64,000 nt of DNA from Fragilariopsis cylindrus CCMP1102 (GCA_900095095.1 FMBT01000304.1:186001-250000); one strand, 5' to 3'; numbered from the stretch's first letter, positions 33,000 through 44,776 are shown. A program made the numbers and translations. Notes: generated by a model not told the origin, from the letters alone.

Positions 33000-33536
33000 T
33001 TTCTAAACACTATCGTTGTCATTATATGAACGGTCACCAATTCAAATAAGAGGACGAGACTGACGAATTGAACATAAATATAAATACAGGATAAATAAAT
33101 TAATAATGGTGATCCTTTTCTATTATCTTGCCTTCTCTAGTAAAAGTACGAGTGTATTATTTATCTATATTGGAAGTACCCGACCATGCGTATGACGCGA
33201 TTTTTTTTCACGAGCAGCTGATGATATTTCCACGATACTTATTTGTACGAGTGGAATCGTAATATCCTGTTCTATATCAAGTATCACACGAGGAAACATT
33301 ACTCGACTAGACTAGTAACTCCTACCTAGGCTCAGTACTTCTTTTCTTTATAGACATGAAGATAGTTAACCTGTAGACTTAGTTTTTCGTGCTCTTTTTT
33401 TCTACGATGCTACTACTATGCCCGGTTTCTGTACGAACAGTTGTAATAGAAAATTAATGTTGCCTAAAACTGCATCTAATTATTCTATTCTATTTTATCT
33501 TATTATACTTGTCGTAAGTATACTACTGTATTCATT
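33000..33536. other. Convergent intergenic spacer
   Basis: AT-rich DNA between two converging genes. No gene or repeat of note is seen. Confidence 0.5.
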
Positions 33537-34088
33537 CTAGTCACCACTATGCTTGAGAAGATGAATTACTTCGCGGTTCATCTTTTTGTTGGAATGAGTA
33601 GCGCCAAGATTACATTCAATTTTAGCATGGTGCCCGTGTTCGTGTATGTTTACGGTATGGTGAACCAATCCTCTGGTATGGTTTTTGATTTTAGCTTCGT
33701 AACGATCAAATTCAAATAAAACACGACTTGGACCCCTTCCCTTATCATGATTTCCGTCCCAGTCTAAGAGATAGACCTTGCCTTTGGTGACGGCACATAT
33801 CATAACTGGTGTTAGCCCATGTTTCTTTGCGTCACGGATATACATCATGTGCTTTGTTGCAGCGGCTCCACCGACTCCGACTGCTAAGGCACCGATTTTA
33901 CTACCAAATCCGTCGTGTCCCATTTTCTTTTCAACATGCTTAGTAAGTACACCAGCTGCAAGCCCTGCTGCAGCAGGTGCAGCGACTCTTTCTCCGAAGT
34001 TAAGTGATACATCAAATAATCCGACTGCCAACACTTCTTTTTTGAGAAATGCAGAAGTTTCCTTGTTTAAGTGATGAGATTGAACCAT
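33537..34088 (-). CDS. Conserved-looking small protein with Gly/Ala-rich membrane segments
   Basis: 183 aa from the ATG at 34088 (MVQSHHLNKETS). The frame is open upstream to 34343, but those residues look like leader read-through. Residues about 18-80 contain two Gly/Ala-rich stretches (VAAPAAAGLAAGVLTKHVE and GSKIGALAVGVGGAAATKHM). These could insert in a membrane. Residues about 95-180 form a compact beta-rich domain: VMICAVTKGKVYLLDWDGNH, then GPSRVLFEFDRYEAKI, a His-rich strand and KIECNLGATHSNKKMNREVI. The second part looks like a PH-like or phage-shock-type beta barrel with a closing helix, but I do not recognise a named family. Clean domain boundaries argue that it is real. Confidence 0.6.
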   Translation of the reverse strand: MVQSHHLNKETSAFLKKEVLAVGLFDVSLNFGERVAAPAAAGLAAGVLTKHVEKKMGHDGFGSKIGALAVGVGGAAATKHMMYIRDAKKHGLTPVMICAVTKGKVYLLDWDGNHDKGRGPSRVLFEFDRYEAKIKNHTRGLVHHTVNIHEHGHHAKIECNLGATHSNKKMNREVIHLLKHSGD

Positions 34089-34769
34089 TATGTTTTTTTC
34101 CTTTTCTTTTCGTCTGTAAATTAGCTTTTGTTTGTTGATGATTGCGTTTTTTTGTGAGAAGATTAAGGTCAACCCCCAAAATGATTTTAATTCCACACGA
34201 AGTACGTAACCAGTGAAGAAAGCACGAGTTGATTTAGTCTTGGATCCAGAGTACGCTCGAAGAATATTGTTTCCTTCATGGCTCACGGCGTCATGAAGTA
34301 CTGCTACTAGTAGATCTAAGTCGCGTTGATTCTCATGGCGCATGCATACTGGTTAACTTCAAAAATGCTTACGCGATCGAATTTCCAGCCGCGCACTTTT
34401 CATAGCAAACTATGATTTTTTTAATTTGCTAAAACTTGAAAATTATAGCACGTAAAAGCGTGAGAGGGAGGTCGTAGATCATGACAGTTTCGCGCCGAGA
34501 ACAGAGTACAGTACAACTAAGTAATAGTACTGTAAGAGCGAAAGATCGATTACGAAGCCACGAATGAATGAATTTTGTTCCCGTTGCGTTCAAAAACAAA
34601 ATTGTGACCAGTGTAGAAGTATTGATCACGAATACTTGAGTTGACCATTGAGAAGATCATGCGAGAATTAACATGCTGATAAAACATCCTTTTCCAATCA
34701 TCTCACAAAATCAAATTTAGAAAACTATCAAATCAATCAATCAACCGAACAAACAAACAAAAACTAAAG
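34089..34769. promoter_or_regulatory. Divergent promoter region
   Basis: Spacer between two genes transcribed apart. It includes the leader of the secreted Cys-rich gene, with CAAT-type repeats (AATCAATCAATC, AACAAACAAACAAA) immediately before its start. No defined promoter motif can be claimed. Confidence 0.4.
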
Positions 34770-35420
34770 ATGAAATTCACTACCACATTCCTCGCTTTAT
34801 TTGCTGCTGTTACAGCATCTACCTTTTCGAGCCAAGTCGATGCTCGTGTTGGGGGAGATCGCGATCTTGTTGGGAGGAACGAGAAGTATACCGTATACTT
34901 TGCCAACAGTTGTAATAAAAAAGTTGATGTTACGGCCAATAGTCACTCGGAGGTCATTCCACCAAACAACTGCCATGTTTTCAATGGTGGGAAACAATAC
35001 TACGATACTTTCAGCTACAAAGAAAGTGGTAGCGGTGAAAGGGGAGGTCAAGTTTCCTGCAAAAATGTTGGTAGTTCTAACAACGACAAATGTAATTTGA
35101 TGGGAATGCCAGAAAATGCTTGTGTTATTCCTATTGATCGATGTGGTGGACCTGCCCCGACCGAACCCCCTACTTCTGCTCCAATTCCTGAGCCTAAGTG
35201 CAAGCATCATTGTAGCAAGGGAAAGCCATGTGGAAATTCGTGTATTCCAGAAAATACATCTTGTGTTAAAAAGACCCGTGGAAGTGCTTGCTGGGTGAAA
35301 GAAAAGTGTACCAAATTCTGTGACGCAGGACAGGCATGTGGTAATTCTTGTATCTCCAAAAATGATACTTGTAGCAAAACACCCGATGAAGGGTTTGCCT
35401 GCAACAAGGAAGATTACTAG
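34770..35420 (+). CDS. Secreted Cys-rich protein
   Basis: 216 codons. It begins with a signal peptide (MKFTTTFLALFAAVTAS, cut near residue 20-25). Residues about 40-120 form a beta-rich domain starting KYTVYFANSCNKKVDV, with Cys pairs. A Pro/Thr linker (PAPTEPPTSAPIPEP) follows. The C-terminus has two copies of a Cys module of the form CxxxCxxGxxCGNSCIxxxxxC (around CSKGKPCGNSCIPENTSC and CDAGQACGNSCISKNDTC). The 'KPCGNSCI' motif is also seen in small bacterial Cys-rich domains. It is likely extracellular or cell-wall located, stabilised by disulphides. The binding partner is unknown. Confidence 0.75.
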   Translation: MKFTTTFLALFAAVTASTFSSQVDARVGGDRDLVGRNEKYTVYFANSCNKKVDVTANSHSEVIPPNNCHVFNGGKQYYDTFSYKESGSGERGGQVSCKNVGSSNNDKCNLMGMPENACVIPIDRCGGPAPTEPPTSAPIPEPKCKHHCSKGKPCGNSCIPENTSCVKKTRGSACWVKEKCTKFCDAGQACGNSCISKNDTCSKTPDEGFACNKEDY

Positions 35421-35544
35421 AAAATTCAACGAATAAAATAGAAAGAAAAATAAAGCAATACTATGAATAAAAACCAGCATAATATAATAGAAGCAATCAT
35501 ATCACATATAAATACACACACAAAACGTTCATAGGAAGATAAAA

Positions 35545-36490
35545 CATGGCAAGACACTATAGTACATCTTTAGATCTTCTTCAACTTTTTCAATCTTGTA
35601 CTACCGTGTATTGCCCTATGAAAGATCCTACTATCGAATCGAAACTTCGGCATTAAAATTATACCGATGCTAAATCTGACGGTACGCTAAAGTTCTTTAA
35701 TGCTGATTTGCTGAAAGATGGCTCATGCCTTTCTTCGTTGAAAGATTGTTCGAATGTATTCCATACGAAATCGCTGTTCGCAAAAGGAGATAAAGAGATC
35801 CCATTAGATCCGGTAATCAAAGGAACAAAGAATGTTCTTCAAAGTGCAAAGGAAAGTTCAACGGCAAAGCGTGTTGTATTAATCTCAAGCTGTTATGCAA
35901 TTGCTGCTGATGGTAATAGGTGACAGAGGCGAAGTTTTCCATAAGACTGGTAAACTTTGTAATGAAGATACTTGGAACGAAACTGCAAGCATAGATAATA
36001 ACCTCTACGGGAATTCGTTAAGGACTGCAGCTATGAATAAGTTGATATTAATCCGGGTTTTGTTATAGGTCCAGGTCTTAAAGTCCATCCTTTATCTGAT
36101 TTATACGAAACCGTCCAATGACTAGGTAATGTTGTGATGAAACATGGCTGTTCAAATATTGGACTTTGGGTTGTGGATGTTCGTGATGCAGCAAAAGCAC
36201 ATATCACTGCTAGTTTTACCAATAATGTAAAGGGTAGGTACATTTTTCTGGTCATAATACTGATTTGATACAAATTGCAGCTACATTAAGTGTAAAAGTT
36301 CCTGGATATCCTTATATCAAGTATGCATTACCGAAGTGGATAATTTGGTTGCTAGCACTGTTCGGTAAACTGACATGGATAATTCCAAAAGCATGAAATA
36401 CACACCCTTCAACGTAACTATGCAAGAGATGTTCATTTAAATGATCAATGAGGGTTTCGTGAATACTCGTACTATCTTCTTTGGTGGTGG
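35545..36490 (+). pseudogene. Broken NAD-dependent epimerase / dihydroflavonol-reductase-like gene
   Basis: Several pieces in different frames and separated by stops match, in order, a short-chain reductase of the extended (epimerase/cinnamoyl-CoA-reductase-like) type. They are a KDPTIESKLRH segment and DGTLKFFNADLLKDGS near 35690. Next come FHTKSLF, a DPVIKGTKNVLQSAKESS helix, and AKRVVLISSCYAI (about 35870). Downstream are VGPGLKVHPLSD (about 36075) and VVDVRDAAKAHI (about 36170). The N-terminal Rossmann glycine motif and the YxxxK active site are not clearly visible. Multiple stops and shifts show it is dead. It is a host metabolic gene relic of uncertain substrate. Confidence 0.65.
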
Positions 36491-37760
36491 TACGTTGCCA
36501 TCGTTTGTAATAATCATCTTTGATGTCGTCGTCTGTATTATGAGCTCAGGGTGAAGTCCTTTTACTGTAAGAAGTCTAGGCTATTCTATTTTGTTACATT
36601 GTATCAGTAAGTTACGGAATTGTATTGGGGAGCAGCAGGATCTTCAATACATACGGATAGTATTATTTAGCATTTGTAGAGACGGCGCGTATCAATGTTT
36701 TGTTGTAATAAAATGAATTGAACAGTACAGTACTGTGCGCCGAGAAAGAAGATGTGAGGTGTGAAATTGTAAAAGGTGCATGTTCTATCCTTTTTTTGTT
36801 TTGCACAATAATTGAAAGATAAATGTCAAAACGCCTTGGCTAAAATTGTTATCATAAGAAATTTGTTTTTTATATCGGAGAGCTTCAACATATACTATAA
36901 TACAAGTAAGTGATTATCCTAAGCTTTTATTTTTTAAGTTGGAGAGAGGATGTTCCTGTAAAAGACCCTAATTTATTGTACACGCACTTCAACATATCCT
37001 ATTATTACAAGTCATATATGATATACATATATACTGAACAATAATATTTAAAAACTTTTGAGAACACATTCCAGTCTAATTGTGAAAATGCCATGTGACG
37101 ACGCGTTACTAAATCCAATGAAAATACTCTTGATTATCATAAGCATTTAAAAAAAAATGTTCCTGTCAGTTCCTGTAAAAGAACCTACATTTATTGTACA
37201 CGCACTTCAACATATATATATTATAATACAAGTCACATATAATTTAAGTATATATTGAAAAATGATATCTCAAAACTGTGAGAACACATTCCACCCTAAT
37301 TGTGAAGATGCAATGTGACGACGCGTTACTAAATCCAATGAAAAAATACTCTTGATTATCATAAACATTTTTTTTAAGTCGGGGAGAAAATGTTCTTTGG
37401 TAAAAGAACCTTAATTTAAACACCAATTCACCTACGCGTGGGAATACAATGTGACGACGCGTCGCCTCAACGCAGCGCATAATTAATGGTTCACTTATGG
37501 TAAAAGGGTAAAAATTGGTTTCTCCAAAGAAATTGATCGCCGTGAATAGAATAGGCTCCGTCCTCGTTTTGCGAATAATATGCTACTACCGTATTCGTTG
37601 CCGGTCGTGGTGCTGTCGTGGTGAGCACCGTTTTTATTTGCTTGTGAATATTAACATGAGAGTCGACGGATTGTCAATCTTACATTCTTATTACTCAACC
37701 ATATCATAGAACTTTCAATAGAACAATGGTAATAATAGTAACAACAGTAATAAAGTTATC
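36491..37760. other. Intergenic region with a 221-bp repeat
   Basis: No gene is supported. A unit of about 221 bp occurs about twice (roughly 36945-37165 and 37166-37390), followed by a shorter remnant to about 37460. Shared words include TGTGACGACGCG (about 37094, 37315 and 37449) and GAGAACACATTCCA (about 37060 and 37281). The region immediately before 37761 is the leader of the next gene. Confidence 0.6.
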
Positions 37761-39626
37761 ATGACACTAATGTTAACCGAAACGGAAACGGAAATGCTAA
37801 AGCCAACGGGAGATGAACACGGCGAGGATTTGCTAACAAAAGAATTAAATCAATTAAGTTTTAAAGATCGTAGTGATTATCACGGTAAGTGATGATTCTA
37901 CTGCATTCATTCATGCATAATATACTGTCGTTTTTGTTGTGGCTCTAACGTTTATCATCTATCTATAACTATAACTATTGTACCCAATACCACAACAGAT
38001 GAGATACACGGTGTGAAATGTTTAGCAATTGATGAAACACCTGTATTGATTGATCAATCACTACGTGAATTACAAATTGAAATTGATAGTGAAATTCCAG
38101 AGATTGACAAGAAAGCATACATGCATAGTCAACTTAATTCAAGAGGACGATCATTTGTTAATTCAAAAGAATTTAGGCTGCGTTTTCTAAGACTTGAATT
38201 ATTTGATATAAACAAAACTGCAATCCGAATGTTGAAATGGTTAGATTTAGCATTGAGTTTATTTGGTCCTGTCGCATTGGAAAGACCTATATGTTTATCA
38301 ACGGATTTTTCAAAAAGTGAAAAGACAGTATTTCATAAAGGATGTATACAATTACTACCTGCTAGAGCATCCGGTACTGGTCGCCGTATTATATGCTTTA
38401 TCCCATATGATGAAGAGTGGTACACAATATCTGAAACTATACGTCAGAAAATTATGATGTACATGTTTTGGATTGTAGGAAATGACATTGATGCACAATG
38501 CAAAGGAGTTGCTGTTGTAATTTTGTTTGATTCATCCTTTCCTCAACTATCTCATCATCACAAGGGTGCAGGAATGGTACTTCCATCCAAGCAATGGATA
38601 CTTTCTGTCCGAATGAGTGCTATTCATATATGTACACCTGATACACCCTATTTTAGACGAAGACGAAGTTTAATTGCAATGGCAATTGGACCAAAAAATC
38701 GTTCAAGATTACGATTACATCTTGGTACCTCCACATCCATTGAACTACGATGTAAATTACAAGTCTACGGGATCCCGATAGAGTTCCCTCCAATGACATG
38801 CACTGGAAAGATAAAATTAATATACATAAGACAATGGCTTAGATTACGTAGGATGATTGAAGATAAGGAAGAAATATCTCTTAGAGATTATAATTCCAAT
38901 ACCAGTACCAATAGTACTAATAATGATCATAATATTATTGTTGAGGCTCCATATCTCGGTGATGTTCTTTTTAAACGGGGCAGTTCATTTACAGGTCACC
39001 CGATGAATAACACATTACGGAATGTAATTGAATCTAAAGTGAAGCAACTTCTTGAAATAGAGAATAGTAATCCACAACAACCAATTCTAATTAAACAATC
39101 TAAGAAAAAAGATTTACTACACGAAATATTGGATGAAATTGAAACAATACATCGTGGTCGCTTTCTCTATTGGCATAAGCGTGATGATATGGATGATTAT
39201 TGGTGGGTGTTACTTCACAACAACAACAATACAAACGATGTGAAAATATTGGTAAATAAAATCAAACCTTTATTTCGTAAAACGTACATAAAGATGCAGC
39301 AGCAACAACAACTACAACAAAAGTTAAGGCATATAAAATGTATTATGCAGCAAGCTATTACTACTTCTGCTACTTCTCTTGGTGTTGAACATATCAACAA
39401 CCATGTTAAAACAAACAACAAGAACGGAATGAATGATAATGATAGTATTAGATCAATAGTATCGACAGCATCATTAACGTTATCAGCATCATCATCATCG
39501 TTATCATCGTTATCATCGTCATCATCCGTACCATTCATACCATCATTTATGTTATCATCATCGTCAGAATGCTTTGGTATGAAATTTATGCCATGTGATG
39601 ACGATAATGATCAAATGATAGTCTAA
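37761..39626 (+). CDS. CRAL-TRIO-like / DUF6824-like protein, two exons (paralogue 2)
   Basis: Exon 1 is 37761-37884, the intron is 37885-37998 (114 nt, opening GTAAGTGATGA and closing CACAACAG), and exon 2 is 37999-39626, giving 583 aa. The splice falls at the same codon and phase as in the paralogue at 11.1-13.3 kb, and even the first 11 intron bases match. Shared blocks are NSKEFRLRFLRLELFDINKT, FGPVALERPI, QLLPARASGTGRR, SVRMSAIHICTPDTP and VYGIPIEF. The DUF6824-like part (GDVLFKRGSSFTGHPMNN, HRGRFLYWHKRDDM) carries HPMN where the paralogue has HPGN. It also has an extra Asn/Thr-rich loop before this domain. The C-terminus is Ser-rich but lacks the paralogue's 48-residue duplication. Confidence 0.8.
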
Positions 39627-40011
39627 TTTAATCTATATTCCTACATACAATCCTTACGTACTGATGCCAGTATAATCTATCCCATCCATAGTATTTATCT
39701 TAAAAATATAGAGGACATAAAAAATCAAAATTAATTCTAGTAAAATGACTACAGTATGTTGATATATATATTATTAATATAATATCATGGTATATTCATT
39801 TTATTTATATAGGATGATTACTACTTTTTACAGTTATTACGGTATATATTACGATGGTGCGTTTTATGCGCGAAATTGGGCATAGGATGGTAATCAACAG
39901 CTATTCTTGGGTTGCTGTTGGATGAGTAAAGATCAGAAGCGTTATTTTGATATGTACCCAATAACTGCGCATCAAAATAAAAATTGCATATTGAATATAA
40001 ATTATATTACT
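39627..40011. other. Convergent intergenic spacer
   Basis: AT-rich spacer with a TA-rich stretch near 39760-39790. No gene is seen. Confidence 0.5.
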
Positions 40012-41044
40012 TTATTTTAACTTCAAGCTTTCAAATAAATGAAATATAATATAATGTGAGTGAAAAATACTATTTAATGTACCACCTCTACATAATGGAA
40101 TACGGTAACAAAAATGACAAGAAGTGTCATTGCCATTGCCATTATTATCATTATCATTTAAATTAGGTGTATAAATTTCTGTTGAACACCAGGTATTTGC
40201 CTTTGCATCCCATGTTTTGTATGTGAATAATATTCTATTACTGTCCTTTTTAATGTTATTGTTATTGCTGGTATCAGCTTGATACTGCTGCTGTCTTCGT
40301 ATGGGTACTCGGTATACCTTTCCAGGTCGTAACTTGTTACTTATCTGATGCTGGTTCTGCTTATTGCTGCAGTCCTCGTTCATCACTGACGTATTCAATG
40401 GACTAATCCTGCGGAGACAACTTGGTGATGGAGGAACAGAAAAAATATTATTCTGCTGATGCTGCTGTTGCTGTTGGCGGTTATAGTTTCGTCCTTCTAT
40501 TGCTGCCAGTAATAACATGCTGCTGGTGTTGCTGGTGTTGCTGGTGTTGCTGGTGTTGCTGGTGTTGCTGGTGTTGCTGCTGCTACTGCTGATGTTGCTG
40601 GTGTTGCTGATGTTGCTGGTGTTGCTGATCAAAGAAGACAGCATCGTTAATACATTGCGGATGCTGTTGCTGCTGATGAAAGTGGTTAGTAGTAATAATA
40701 CACTGCTGTGAAAATGGAGATACAGTAGTTGGAATTGTTGTTGTCGTCTTCTTCTTCAAGAAGGAGGTAGGCCATAATAATTGAGTCTTCATTGAGGTAT
40801 CTTTATTGCTGCTGTTATTGGCTGCGTCGTTGTCGTTGTCGTCGTCGTCGTGAGTTGTTATTGTTTTTGTTGTTGTAGTACTGCAATTTTTTGTAAGAAT
40901 GTTGTGGTCAACATTCCTACTACCAATAACGTTTCCAACGCCGTTCCTGTTGTTATTACTGTCGTTGCCTTTGCCGTTGCCGCTGCCACTGCCACTGCAA
41001 GTACTATATTCTTCACTACTAGAAATATAAGTACTAATATTCAT
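40012..41044 (-). CDS. Gln/Asn/Ser-rich hypothetical protein, reading frame uncertain
   Basis: Two overlapping minus-strand frames fill this region. One (41044-40583) is Asn/Thr/Gln-rich and ends in a His-Gln repeat. The other (40644-40012) begins in the same repeat as Asn-Thr-Ser runs and ends with an ordered part: RPGKVYRVPIRR, ILFTYKTWDAKANTWCSTEIYTP and CHFCYRIPLCRGG. The overlap is a 9-bp minisatellite (TTGCTGGTG type, about 40515-40625) that stays open in several frames. The ordered C-terminal part is the best evidence of a real gene. A small intron or a base error near the minisatellite could connect the frames. Function unknown. Confidence 0.35.
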
Positions 41045-41437
41045 TCTTGTTCTTCTCGAACAGGGTATGGAGGAAAGTCGTACTATATTAACGGGGAAGG
41101 AATCTCTCTACACAAAAATTCCAGATATTACACAGTCTGCTATTAGTCTAATACTCTCTTAAAAATGATGTGTTGTCGTAGCCTTTCCACTTTAAAAGAT
41201 TTGCGATTGCTTTTCTGACTTCTGTTACCCTTCCATCCGATACAAATCATGACATGATTGTGAAATACTGTAAACACACTCTCTATTTTTTAGTGTCAAG
41301 ATGTCAAGAGATACTATTACAATCAATTAATTGAGGTGACAGTAAACGCGCCATTTCCCATGAAGCAGCTGAGAGTTAACGTCGAACGAGTCGAATGTAG
41401 AAAAGCGCGCGTGCAGTCGTGCAACGAAAACCATACT
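41045..41437. other. Intergenic region left of the recombinase array
   Basis: No gene is seen. The stretch ends at the first 10-bp core (41438). It was the left half of the original target site. Confidence 0.5.
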
Positions 41438-41447
41438 ACTGTACTGT
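41438..41447. other. Attachment-like 10-bp core, left border
   Basis: ACTGTACTGT, followed by GAC and the left inverted arm. The same core is at 45276-45285, 49116-49125, 52957-52966 and 56798-56807. Confidence 0.75.
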
Positions 41448-41747
41448 GACCGTGAAAAGTATACTAAAAGTATACCACCGCGCACAACAGTCGTATTCTT
41501 AATACAGTGCAAAATACAGTGGTAATATCAGACATGCACCAAGTGAAAAACCACTGTAAAATAACTAAGAGAATTTAACAAGTAGAAACACTAGTACAGT
41601 GCAAAAAGTAAAAGTTACTAGTGATTATTGACCTAATTTTTTTAGAATTTAACAGGCAGAAACACTAGTAAAACAACTGTGAACCGAAATTAATTTTTAC
41701 TAGTAATTACAGTGCAAAAAGTAAAAGTTACTACTAATTATTGACCT

Positions 41748-42110
41748 TTACGATCCTTTTTGATGTGGGTTTATCTTGAACAGTTCTCTGCAATTTTCAC
41801 TGCAAAATACGTACTGTTCATTGTCTGGATCAAATAAGTTGTTGGTCATACCGCAAGGTAGATGATGTACGTACTTCTTGCAGTTGTTGTTATTATTGCG
41901 GCATTTGTAAAGTCTATTAGTACAACCGCAGCCTGGTATATCACATCTTGCATTTTCTCCTCTACGATCAGTAGTATTGCCAGCATCTGCATTAGCTAAA
42001 GATTCTAAAGCTGCAGTAGCAACATCAGTAGGAGGCACGCTATTACCATTATTATTTGCAGTAGTAGTAGTAGCAGTAGTAGTAGTACGACCTCTTAGTA
42101 GAAGTTGTTA
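41748..42110 (-). CDS. Cys-rich tail frame of unit 1, separated by one TAA from the recombinase frame
   Basis: The TAA at 42110-42108 ends the recombinase frame. The same frame then stays open for 119 codons to 41748. It contains a Thr run and a probable zinc-binding module: CDIPGCGC, NRLYKC, CKKYVHHLPCG and YVFCSENC. The equivalent segments are 45585-45947, 49426-49788 and 53267-53629. A natural start is lacking: the first in-frame ATG is inside the module. It is therefore more likely reached by read-through or splicing than translated alone. Confidence 0.55.
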
Positions 42111-44776
42111 CTGGTGGGAAGCTTCTGCTTGTGCTTGGAGTTGTCGTCTCATGTTATCATTATTAATACGGCCAAATTCAGCTTGTTGAGAACGACGCTG
42201 CGTGCCACGATTATTATTATTTGTATTAATACAGCGTTGGTTTTGATGATTACTACTATTATTTTTACGGCTGGTGGTGGTGGTGGTAGTGGTGGTAGTG
42301 TTGTTGTTATTACTATTAGTAGTAGTACTAGTAGCAGCAGCAGCAGTAGTAGCAGCAGCAGTAGCAGTAGTAGTAGTAGTAGTGGTAGTAGTAGTGGTAT
42401 TTCTGCGTTGTTGGCGGATTCGATGACGCACAGTAGTGGATGGGGTTCTTTTTCTTTTCTTCTGTTTCTTGACTAGGATTGTTACGATTAGTAAGAGAAG
42501 GTAACAACAATTCTTTATCACAATCATTGCCATTTTTTCTTACGAATGAGGGAAGAATATGTTTTGACCATGTTGATACTACCCAATTCAGTGCTTTATT
42601 CTTTCCATTTTTAAAACAAAAAGAAACCCTCTCTCTAAGTACTTTAATACATTCATCATGATATATTTTAAGATCATTATTTGTTATTAAATCAAAATCT
42701 TCTGGTAATGATAATGATACATGCTTTTCTAAGTATCTAAATATTGGACACCAATGTAGTTTGAACGTTGTTCTTAATGTAGTTGTTGGTAGTGATTTCG
42801 GCTTCAAATTTCTAAAGGGACGAATGCGTTTCCCAGTTGTTGATGCATCCATACCACAGAACCAAAAAACAATACCAGCTTTTAGAGTAGCTGCTGTAGG
42901 AAAAGAGAAATGTTCGGGGACAAAATAAAAATGTCCACCATATGTAAATAGCATATCTGCTGCTACACCTGCAGTTTGTACCTGAGATGTTGCTGCTGCT
43001 GATGCAGATACATTATTGGCACTACCACTACCACCTAGGCGTTCAACAAGGTTTTCAATTCGCTCATCAAGATTTTCATTGTATCTTCGTTCAACCTCAG
43101 TAAACATCATTTGAATACGTTCATTTGTAGGATGGCCTGATTCTAAAGCACGGTCCTCAAACTCATCATGAATAGCTGCTCTAAGTTCAGCTGTTTGTGA
43201 TTGTTGATTATCTCTAAACTCTTTAACAATACCAAGAACTTCCTGGATTGATCGTGCGTGATTAATGTGCGGGGGAATACCAGTTGTAACTGTCATTACA
43301 CCATTGGTTGGATCAAGAGTAACAAGAGTTTTTAATCTGTCTAATAATTGACGGTTTAGATGATGAAGAATACTAATATTATTGAAATGATGACCAGGTA
43401 TCTTCGTCATTTGTTCTCGTAATGAGTTTGAATGATAGACAAAACAAGCAAAAGATCGTACCAAGATAGGTACAAAACATTGATGTTCTTCAAGAATACC
43501 CCCAAACATAATGTCCATACCACTTTTAATGTCATCATTTTTCATTGGATTAGTCATATTCCAATGTGGGGGCAACGTATCAAATTGATCTGAGTTGGCA
43601 TCTAATCCGCTCAAAACTCGACCAAGATATTGATCTCCCACACTCCCAAAGTGCCAATAACAGTCTAATACCTTTCCTATACTCCATTCACCTCTTCTAG
43701 CAATTGAATTGAGTGACGGTGGGACTGTTGTACCAGCAACAGCATAAGTAGATGATCCTTTGCGAAAGCTATAAGCATTGAGTCGTTTTTCTTCCATGTG
43801 ATTTTCAACTTCTTCTTTATGAGGTGCTACAACTGAAATAAGTTCTTCACAGTAATTAGCAGAAGCTGTACCATCCTTAACACCTTTGTTTAGGAATAAT
43901 TTGCTGTTTCCCTTCAACTTTTCTTCTCCCCGTAATGAAATCCAAATGCATAACCCTGTCCAAAAGCATAAACGCCAATCATAAGGATTAGCAAATATAT
44001 TCTTTTCTGATAAGCGTTCAGCATTTTTATCTGCTTTTGAGTCATCATATTTCACAACAATAGAATCAACACCACGGCTAAAATTGCCAAAATGAAGTGG
44101 ATCTATTGACGCTGATCTTGCCATACAGTTCCACTGAGACAACGTCCAGAACCAACCATGATATTGTTTGTATCTAATGCCCATTGTAAAACCAGAACAT
44201 ATAGTGTCATTGGAATTGGATCACTAGTGTTATCTTCCGTATTTCCTTTCTTCTTTGCATTTGTAAACTCTTTTTTATATCCTTTAGGGAATTTTTCAAT
44301 CTTTCTATAAAAGGATATAGGAAGTGGTTTGTCCGCAGTCTTAGATCCCCACATAATAGCATCCTTGTACTTTCTAAGATCATCCCAACTCTTCAATTTT
44401 TTATCGGGTTTCGTCTTGGTCTTCGTCAAGAAGTACAGAAAATATTCAGCATTCAGTCCATCATAGACAAGATCTTTCTTGTATTTACCTTTAAAGAAAT
44501 ACTTTGTTTTGTCATGCTGATCAGCTGTGCTTACATCATCTACACCAATTGCATAATATTCAGGGAGATGTTCCTTCCAATATTTCATGATTGCATTAAG
44601 TCTGTTACGATAATTGGTCCTACACTTGTCATCCATATCATACTTTGCTGTTTCGTTACACATTTCCTTATGGTCGTCGGGTAGAGCTAAACTTGCTCCA
44701 ATAATAGGACACTATCATTAGTGTTTCTATCATGAGCATAGTAGCGACCTGTTTGTGTTCCATTTGGCATGTTGAG
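42108..44776 (-). pseudogene. Crypton-like tyrosine recombinase, unit 1 copy (frame split)
   Basis: It is the same gene as at 45945-48608, but the frame is broken into overlapping pieces (42328-44184 and 44103-44663 are the largest) by three one-base length differences. All protein blocks are otherwise present and identical. It is either a recently inactivated copy or one with sequencing errors. Confidence 0.75.

Noticed and set aside
40517-40711. Plus-strand Leu-Val frame
   Set aside because: It is a product of the 9-bp minisatellite on the opposite strand.
42105-42476. Plus-strand Ser-rich and minus-strand Leu-rich frames repeated in each array unit
   Set aside because: They are shadows of the Thr/Asn-rich recombinase tail, kept open by GTA/GCA trinucleotide runs.
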